Of a DNA stretch of 64,000 nt, positions 56,601 to 64,000 are shown one piece after another. Below the pieces are notes generated by a model that worked only from the letters and a program-made list of their open reading frames with translations, ran no database searches and had not been told where the DNA came from. The translations under genes and the position numbers were made by a program. How positions within the stretch are numbered: position 1 is the first letter of the stretch; each line of letters begins with the position of its first letter. Origin of the DNA: Anisakis pegreffii (Eukaryota; Nematoda; Chromadorea; Rhabditida; Anisakidae); NCBI GenBank assembly GCA_035041965.1, contig JAPYMA010000826.1, forward strand, positions 1-64,000, in the 5' to 3' direction.

Positions 56601-59536
56601 CAATCGTCGCCGTATTCGGACACAACAGCTTGAATCGTCTTAACCGTACCAGTTCTTTACAATATGCAGAGAATTTCGTGAAAGTCAACCGTGTTGACGC
56701 ATGGTTATCGAATAGTCGACGAAGGAATTCACTTAGAACGCGTTTGAAACTTCTGCAATAGAAACATGCGGTTCAAGAATCGATAGTGCGGATGACAATA
56801 AACGCACTGAATGAAGTACGTGCATATCGCGTCAACCATCTTCTGCTTGCATAAAAACGCAAACAACATTCAACATTTTCATATCCACATTAAATTAACA
56901 TGTGAATGAATGAATGAAACGAAACGATCTTTCACATCTTCAAACTTCGTGTACCTTTTCACAGTGCACTTTTTACGAGAAATTATATCCAAGAACAAAA
57001 TTATGAAGATTACGATTTGCTCACGCTATTTACTTTTAATGTTGAAAATCGGACTGGCATAGAACAATACAGTGGACGTAGCAAAATCACCATTTACACA
57101 GAATAATCAACGCTGTTTCGTATTGCAATACTCGTCGAACTTACTCTGGATAGAAGCACTGTTCTGACGGTAATTTAGTACTCCATACATACCGTCCACT
57201 GCGGTCAGCGTAACCAGAAATCACATTCGGCGGCCTCTTCAACATCATATTGTACATTTCGTCATGCTCGGCAGCACCTTCAATCATCCATCATTACCCG
57301 TACTTGACCTATTCTACTCAAAAAACCACAAGTGCGCTGTACGTTCCAGACGAACAAAGCCAAAAGACGAAAAACATCGAGAAAAATAAGAAATAACTAT
57401 GAGAAAATCAGAAAACGGAAAATCATATTGTGCCTTTCATTAGGAAAACGTATTTCCATCGAACAAGTTCTTCTGTCTTGCCCATATTTTTTAAGAAAAA
57501 TCAATATTTTTCGACGACACTGATGTAGAATCTTCACAAAAGTATTATAGTAACTGTCATCAGTAACTATCAAGGTGTAAATGTAATAATATAACAAAGA
57601 TAATCACGTGTCAAGATTAATGTATAAAAAAAGTATCTACATATGGCGCACAAATGTTATGCATGCTTATATATAACAGTGTACTTTTCATCGGTCAGGA
57701 TAATTTTTTTTTCGTTAACCAGAAATCACATCGCACATTTCATTCATGTCGGTCCGGATAATTTTTAAAAATTACTGCATGCATAGCAATAAGAAAAAAT
57801 AGAACATTACCTCTTGACGGGATGAATGGCAACCTTCCGGTAGCTGCTTCATAAATTGTACATCCTACCGACCACAGATCACATTCATCCTTCGTATATG
57901 TGTATGCATTTGATCTACGTGCCAAATTCGCGGTAGTAAATTCATTCTAAAAACTCATCGAATGTCTCACCTTGACGGACAAATTTTGGCCAACAAATTT
58001 TCATAACGTATCAGCGGAGCGACGAAATTCAACATTAACGTTAACAGAACGGCACAAATGCAGACGGGTGTTCCCTTATAAACATTCTCGTATATAGCGC
58101 AGATAAATGCATACCAAATATCCCGGAGTACCACAAATTGTATTCAGAGGTTGAGTTTCACTGAAAACGTAACGTGCTCCACCGAAATCACATAATTTGA
58201 AAGTCTCCCTGAAAATCATTCAGATTTTCACTCAATTAATCGATGAATGTAATTATTTCAATTACAGCCATAACGCTCCACTATTATTTTTCGCTTTCCG
58301 AATCAATTTCTTACTAGCAGATAAAAAAGGATTCCAGATGAGAATCTCATGCATTCTGACAGATACTTCACCCAATACGTAACGTATTTAGTGGTGGGAA
58401 AAACTACACTCACAAGCGAATAGAACGTATCAAAACGACGCATTTTCAGCAAAGGTGCGTCGAACGTATTACAGATTCCAGCTTCAAAAAAAGACGAGCC
58501 ATTAAAATTACCCGTTCACGGAGTCAGAGTCGCATATGAGAATATTTGCCGGTTTCACGTCACGATGTGCCACTTTCTTCTGATGCAAATATGATAAGCC
58601 CTTCTCTTAAAAGAAAAAACAACAAACATTAAAAGCAAACCAGATGTTGATATTTCGACGCCGATATCATTTAAAAAATTATTTGACTGAAATGTACTGA
58701 ACAATTCGAAAACCTTTCAAAAGTATGCGAACAATCCCCGAAAACAATAGAAAAGAATAAAAATCGAGCACTGACCAAGATTATCGATCAATCGAATAAG
58801 CATATCTAGTGGGATGCCAAATCGATTCTCCGGTTTGTTCATCTCATCGCGTAAATTACTTTTTGCTAATTCCATTACTATTGCTGAACGGCCCGTACCG
58901 CCAAGCACCTGTAAACCATCACTCATTCATCCATATCACTTCACCGACATAAAAGTGTTCCTCGCTGAGTGTTCAGGTCCCCACTACGTTGCGTCTCTGA
59001 AGTGAACGGTCACGCCTTCTAGGATGCGAAGGCTTGAACTTTGGTTGAGACGAATGCTTCGAATTGCGGAGCGCAGCTGGGGAGAAAATCATAGTTTCGT
59101 AATAAAGGCTTAAACACAGTAGCAAAAAATTTAATGCTCAATGCCAACTATAAACGAACCGGTTGTTGAGTGATAAATTTGATAATATATGGCGAGTCTA
59201 GACTTCTCAGAACTTCAACCTCTTTCTGATATGTCCTGTCATCTCCTCGCTCAGACACCTTTACCGCCACAAATTCACCAGTTTCCTTGTCTCTTGCTTT
59301 GAATACCTTAAAATGACTTGGAGTAAAACATAAACAGCACACAACACAAATTTTTTCCAAATAAGTAATCTAAGATGCTTTATGAAAATTCGTCAACGAA
59401 TAAACTCAGTCATTGCGAAGAATCAACTACGAAAGAGACTCGCCTGACCGAATGACCCTCGACCGATCACATCAGAACTCTTCTCGTTCCAGAAATAATT
59501 CCTCGTTTCCACTTCACGACTAAGGGTCATCGACAT
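53632..59536 (-). CDS. ikke-1: TBK1/IKK-epsilon-like Ser/Thr kinase (IKKE-1 type)
   Basis: Non-canonical IKK kinase. Sixteen exons: 59536-59444, 59306-59160, 58908-58776, 58605-58512, 58208-58115, 57946-57811, 57277-57145, 56752-56561, 56181-55940, 55812-55492, 55234-55119, 54923-54853, 54699-54598, 54322-54229, 54098-54028, 53788-53632. All phases fit; 731 residues, against 729 for human TBK1. The kinase domain has glycine loop IGRGSFGQV (24-32), VAVK with Lys47, AHRDVKPANIL with Asp140, DFG at 163-165, and DLWSVGCTIYEAATGRLPF, very like TBK1. The activating-serine position is Thr179 (LNTICGT), and the APE-type motif reads NEF. A region at about 340-420 is placed like the ubiquitin-like domain, and the long rest is helical, like the TBK1 scaffold/dimerisation domain, ending in a charged coiled coil. 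Intron 1 uses a GC donor. The worm orthologue name is from memory; downstream targets in nematodes are not deducible here. Confidence 0.94.
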
Positions 59537-59815
59537 CTCGGTCCTAAATGTACGAGACTATATCACATACAAAAATGCTCATTCACGAATGCAAGCACAC
59601 ACGAATAATAACCATCTCTGACAAGGGTGCACAACGTTTTGGTGTCGGACGTTTCAATATGTCAGGAATGCAGAAACCAATTATTTCAACTGGTTCCTAC
59701 GTGCATAAGCCAGAGGAGAAAGATAATTAATGCACCATGTCTCCCTGTGCCGTAACGTCACATTCTGCTCTTCCGATCTATCGGTATAAAACTTATGACT
59801 CATTTCTTTTCGGTT

Positions 59816-59835
59816 CCCCCCCCTCGCCCCTCCCC
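59816..59835 (-). other. Putative G-quadruplex motif upstream of the kinase
   Basis: On the minus strand this reads GGGG-A-GGGG-CGA-GGGGGGGG, which can supply four G runs. It starts 280 bases upstream of the kinase ATG, on the coding strand, so it could act in promoter DNA or in a 5' UTR. Confidence 0.65.
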
Positions 59836-60449
59836 GTCAGTCGTCAGGAAGGATGTGAAAGCAGCTCTGTCACCTTTACGTTGGGTAAGCATAACGCGAT
59901 AACAAGACTTGAAGATTCAGCATTTTCTAGGCAGGAATGAGCAGTTTGAGTTGTGCAGGATGTAGGATGATGCAATGAATGATTATAGATATCACTGATT
60001 GCAGACAGACTGTTATCACCTGCACTGCAATCATTGTAATCACTCAATCACTTGCATACGATTATCAATGAATACAAATGACCAAAGGAAGAGATGCATT
60101 TGAAACTAAGACGACACTGCTATAATACAACAGAGGGTATGTGCATAACAAGTGGTGAGCTTGGTAGCATTCAAGACTCCGGACATCTTTAAAACATTAA
60201 TATCCAATTCATTCAGTACTGATTGCTATCAATGACGAATCAAGCAACGATAAGATCAGTGTTCTAATGTCACGCACACAATTCGATCGTGTGACATTGA
60301 AACGTCTAACGCTATCAAACAGGTTACTGATAGGTGATAAGGCAACAATTTATAACATTTCCTGATAAATGATTGAAAGATAGTGAGTCAACATAACACA
60401 AAGTATGTGGTTTGAAACTTTTTGCACTTTTTATCATGATTCGTTCAGT

Positions 60450-60468
60450 CCCCCCCTCCCCCCCACCC
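60450..60468 (-). other. Putative G-quadruplex motif (second, upstream of the kinase)
   Basis: C7-T-C7-A-C3 on the plus strand, so GGG-T-G7-A-G7 on the minus strand, with enough Gs for four or more runs and single-base loops. It lies 0.9 kb upstream of the kinase start on the same strand as the first motif. Confidence 0.65.
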
Positions 60469-60999
60469 AAAACTGATATTGCTTTCAGCTTGCGTTCAAC
60501 ACATACAACAAAAGTAGTTGAATGAATGTTGACCCAATCATCCTCAAAACATTTCTGCAAAACAGCGCATCTTTCTATAATCAGAAAGAAAACGACTTTT
60601 TGGTTAAGACCATATCTTATGTCGCATTGAAATGATAATCAAGTGAAATGTCGATGAATAATCATTCAATGCTTTGGCTTTCTAATAATATGCAACCATC
60701 ATAGAGAAACTGCGAACAAAATTATCAGACACATGTAATGAAAGGTTATCATAAAAATGTAAATTTTTGAAGTTGAAAAAGCGAGTTTACATAGGAACAG
60801 ACATGAATAATTGACAAAGGAAGACAGGAAACGAAAAACAATTGGAAATCGTAAGAACAAATGCTGAAAGGGGAGAAACGCTCAACGCAAACGTTTATGT
60901 TCTCTTTTAGAGAGTTTATTGAAATATTCTTTCAGAGAATCTATTGAAACATTATCACTGTAATCAATCGTGAAATACGATCTCAGCTTAACCAGAGTT

Positions 61000-61263
61000 T
61001 TATTCGTAATTTTTGATCGTTGTACCAGCTGAAGGATATTCATTCACTGGATGTTTACTCACGAAGTTCTGATGCTTGCGTTCTTGTGAACATAACATAG
61101 CAGCTGATAAGATTAGTACTAATGTCGTCATTAATAATACATTACTGTAGGTTTGCAACGACTTGCAATATCGCTTCAACACATCACAATATCGTTTGAA
61201 CACGTTACAGCAATTCACAATAAAACGTATTGCCTGAGTTGATTCGGATGATACTCGCCATGG
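61000..61263 (-). other. Possible exon with one membrane segment (weak)
   Basis: A frame open for about 85 codons on the minus strand ends in TAA at 61000. It contains a duplicated phrase (CNVFKRY and CDVLKRYCKSL), then a hydrophobic stretch (VLLMTTLVLILSAAMLC), then a hydrophilic tail. This could be a single-pass or signal-anchored protein, but the frame has no upstream ATG, only an internal Met or a GTG. It would need an upstream exon that I did not find. Length alone is not significant. Confidence 0.18.
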
Positions 61264-62770
61264 TAGACTTTAGATGGAAACTAAACAGCTGGAGGAAGGA
61301 CATGCAAATTTCAGTAGATTTTTGGAATGATACGGCTAGCTAATCTAACATTTCGCATATTCTTTGATTCAACGTTTGTTTTTCAGTTTATATTGAATGA
61401 TAACACACAACGATTAGTTTCATTCACAATTTCCCACCAATCTCACGTGAACCTGATTCGGTCCCGGTAATGCTACATCAATTGGGATAATTCAACCAGG
61501 TACCCGAAAATGTGCTGAAATGATCAATTATTTAAAAATCTAATCAAAAACAATTCTATCGGATGAATCAATGCACATCACAAACTAACAAAAGTCTGCT
61601 ACAAGCAAAGGAGAGCAGTTCATTGTGAGAGCATTTACGTAGAGGGCAGTTGTATAAACGATGATGGAATCAACCGAATGATGACTATTACTAAAATTTT
61701 TTAACATTGACATAATAATAGGAATAATTTATTGTGAAAATGTTGACTCACAATGACATAATACACTATTGACATCATCGTGTGCATCGAATAAAAATAA
61801 AGTCATAAATTTTTACGGTCACTTAAAGAGCATCTGAGACGTATCAACAGAGTGCATCTTACAAACACTTACATCGTCTCATTAATACCGTTATAGGTTC
61901 ATTTCTAACTATCGCATTCTCTGTTCAGCAAAGAACACTGCACGTTGAGAGCAAAAAATCTTACTCATCGTTTATAAAGGCAAAAATATTCTCAAAACTC
62001 GCAAATGAAATGCTGAGGAAAACATTATCAGCTGTTCCAACTGAATAACAATTAAGGAGTCTTTATGAGAAGAACCATTAAGGAAAATAAATATAGTAAA
62101 ATTTCCTGACGATACTCGCTCTATTGATGATTTATAACCGTTATGCAGTTCGGGAGACACGCAAATTTTTTTCAATGGAAAATCACGACTCAAGATGATA
62201 ATTCAGCGGAAAAGGGAGCATAAACTGCCGTATCAGCTGCAGCTTTTTCACATCATGCAAAGTTTTCCGTTTGGACAATTAGAAGCCAAGAAAAGCTGCA
62301 TACCTCCGGTTTGATGGTCTCTAAATTTCAAGCTGAATTTGATCATAGGCAAGCAAAAACGACTGAATTGGTGAGCAGATCAAATTCGTTTTCTGCCGAA
62401 TATATGAGAGCTTAAAAGTGATAATTTTTTCAGGAATAAAATTAAAAGGATAAAGATAATTAAGAAATTCAAGGAGACAAAATTTCAAATCAAGACCTAC
62501 ATTTTCAACCCTGATTCTTTGACGAACGTACACATATATGAATATCGATTAATTCGATCCCGAATGAAACTCGTTTAGTCGGTGCAACGGCGTACTAACG
62601 GTACCACTTGATCTTCACACGATTATAAATTAACTCATAAAATCAAAGGGGAAACAGAAGCATTTTCACGAAACATTTTTTTTGCACGAAACGATGAATT
62701 GAAACATTTAAAAAATCACACACACAATTCGCCAAGCGCGAACGGAGTGACACATTGCCAAATAACGGAA
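61264..62770. other. AT-rich region, no gene seen
   Basis: No supported exon, RNA gene or repeat. The minus frame at 62533-62321 is of chance length. Confidence 0.5.
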
Positions 62771-62774
62771 CATC

Positions 62775-63480
62775 CGTCTTTATCAATTTCTTCACACCAA
62801 TCGATCGAGCAGAATCCCGCATTCAGAAAAATATATACCTTGTCGGATGATTTTGTTTAGTTGAGGACGTGTAGCTATTTTCATAAAGCTATCTCAATAC
62901 ATTGATATGTATTTGATCACTATAGTTCAATAGATGTTATGCATTACAATGTAAATATAGGTTTGTAACGTTCAAGCCTACCGTCTTCTTAAGTTTGCCC
63001 GGAAACATATTGATGTTTGTCCATCATTCAATTGAGCAGAATCTCGGCCTTCTAAAAATGAATATTTTGCCGAGAAATTCTGCCTCTACCAGGATATATA
63101 GCAATTTTCCTGATGCCATAAGGGTTGATTCATTCAAACCTACCGTACCCTCAGCTTTGACCAGTAACATATCAATTTCTTCCCACCAATCGATCGAACA
63201 GAATCTCTACATTCACAAAAATATACACTTTGTTGAGCAATTTTGCTTTGTTGAGGAGGTATAGCTATTTGATTAAAGCTATCTCAGCTAGCTGTGAGGT
63301 GCTCATTGAAATGCATTTGATCACTATAGATCAATCTGCACGTTACTATAGCAATATTGGGGTCGCCATCTTCAGAACCACCAGGCTTGCCGAGTAACAT
63401 ATATATTTTTTCCCACCGTTGACTTCCAGAGGAACTCTACATTCAGAAAAACATATATGTTCTCGAGTGATTTTTTAAAT
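62775..63480. repeat. Diverged tandem repeat, two units of about 388 bp with internal sub-copies
   Basis: The phrase CCAATCGATCGAGCAGAATC at about 62797 returns at about 63186 (389 bases later), and a weaker version at about 63024 returns at about 63412 (388 bases later). Around each, shared blocks occur in the same order: AACATAT(C)AATT, TTCC(C)ACC, ACATTCA(G/C)AAAAATATA, TAGCTATTT, AAAGCTATCTCA and GATCACTATAG. So a unit of about 388 bp is present twice, and each unit contains two related halves. Copies look roughly 75-80% identical. No terminal inverted repeats or coding capacity were seen, so this may be a satellite fragment or an old non-autonomous element. Confidence 0.7.
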
Positions 63481-64000
63481 ATCATCCTGTGACGGTCAAT
63501 TCATACATTTTGTCTCTCATATCGTTAGCGGTGTGTTCGACCAAGCATTATCCTAAGATTCGTTAGAAGTACGACTTTTTTATGTCCTTTAGGTTCCCTG
63601 ATATCAAGAATGCTTAGATGCTAACTGACGACTTTGTTTAATTCCTGAGAAATAGACGTTTTACCGATGTTCTATGATGTAGGTGAGCTTTTGATTTTTT
63701 ACACGTTTGAACACATGTATCTGTACTGATCAGTTTTTGCCCTGCAGCTTTCACATCAGAATAAAACGCTGGTTTCAACTTTACCGGGTAACCGCCATAT
63801 TAGATTGTTCCAGAAACTTACCTGTCTATCAGGGAACTAGGAAATCAGCGAAAAACGTGCATGTCTTTCTGAAACCATGAGAATCCAGCCATCATGCTGG
63901 AGGATAGGGTTAGTTTTGTGTATTGCGTACCAATGTGTCACGACAGATCAAAACGCAATTCTCATCGTTATGTACGGGTGTTGGTGCATTCTGATTGATT
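63481..64000. other. Right edge of window, no gene seen
   Basis: No supported coding exon. It may contain further degraded copies of the neighbouring repeat (for example CTTTACCGGGTAAC at about 63780), but the match is too weak to call. Confidence 0.4.

Larger units (their letters stand above)
59537..60999. other. Upstream region of the IKK-like kinase, no gene seen
   Basis: Likely promoter side of the minus-strand kinase. It holds two C-rich tracts that are G-rich on the kinase coding strand. No TATA-like element, spliced-leader acceptor or open frame of more than chance length was found. Confidence 0.5.

Overview
The window looks like nuclear DNA of a nematode. It is AT-rich (about 64-65% A+T by eye). 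Its genes are split into many small exons by short introns ending in TTTTCAG or TTTTAG. One gene has a trans-splice-like acceptor four bases before its ATG. The gene families (TWK potassium channel, nematode-type Cys-loop channel, CDK-5, anoctamin, IKK-epsilon-like kinase) are those of a worm. I see no bacterial, viral, rRNA, tRNA or CRISPR features. Species cannot be decided from the sequence alone.

Layout. (1) 1-4118: mostly non-coding, AT-rich and low-complexity, with a strong 31-bp inverted repeat and a possibly decayed coding stretch. (2) 4119-6526, minus: complete CDK5 orthologue, 8 exons, 292 residues. (3) 7566-14900, plus, head-to-head with it across 1.04 kb: an anoctamin (TMEM16), about 18 exons and 852 residues. 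(4) 18528-32415, plus: a Cys-loop anion-channel subunit, 10 exons with a 6.6-kb first intron. (5) 38956-48537, plus: a two-pore-domain (TWK) potassium channel, 9 exons with a 5.3-kb first intron. (6) 50267-50767, minus: an intronless 166-residue orphan with a helical C-terminal half. (7) 53632-59536, minus: a complete TBK1/IKK-epsilon-like kinase (IKKE-1 type), 16 exons, 731 residues. (8) 59537-64000: no convincing gene, two C-rich tracts upstream of the kinase, and a diverged tandem repeat.

The gene models were assembled by hand from splice signals, reading-phase continuity and family resemblance. For cdk-5, the potassium channel and the kinase every exon junction is in phase and the protein length matches the family. 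The anoctamin has one ambiguous stretch (exons 2-4), and the signal-peptide exon of the Cys-loop channel is joined by phase and plausibility only. Three of the five multi-exon genes encode membrane proteins (two channels and an anoctamin), and CDK-5 is a neuronal kinase, so the neighbourhood is rich in excitable-cell genes. There is no sign of an operon.

Most noteworthy: two GC-AG introns, one in the potassium channel and one inside the kinase glycine loop; the full-length TBK1-like kinase with a threonine at the activating-serine position and an altered APE motif; an anoctamin whose pore-region helices carry almost no acidic residues; and several G-quadruplex-capable tracts in an otherwise AT-rich sequence.
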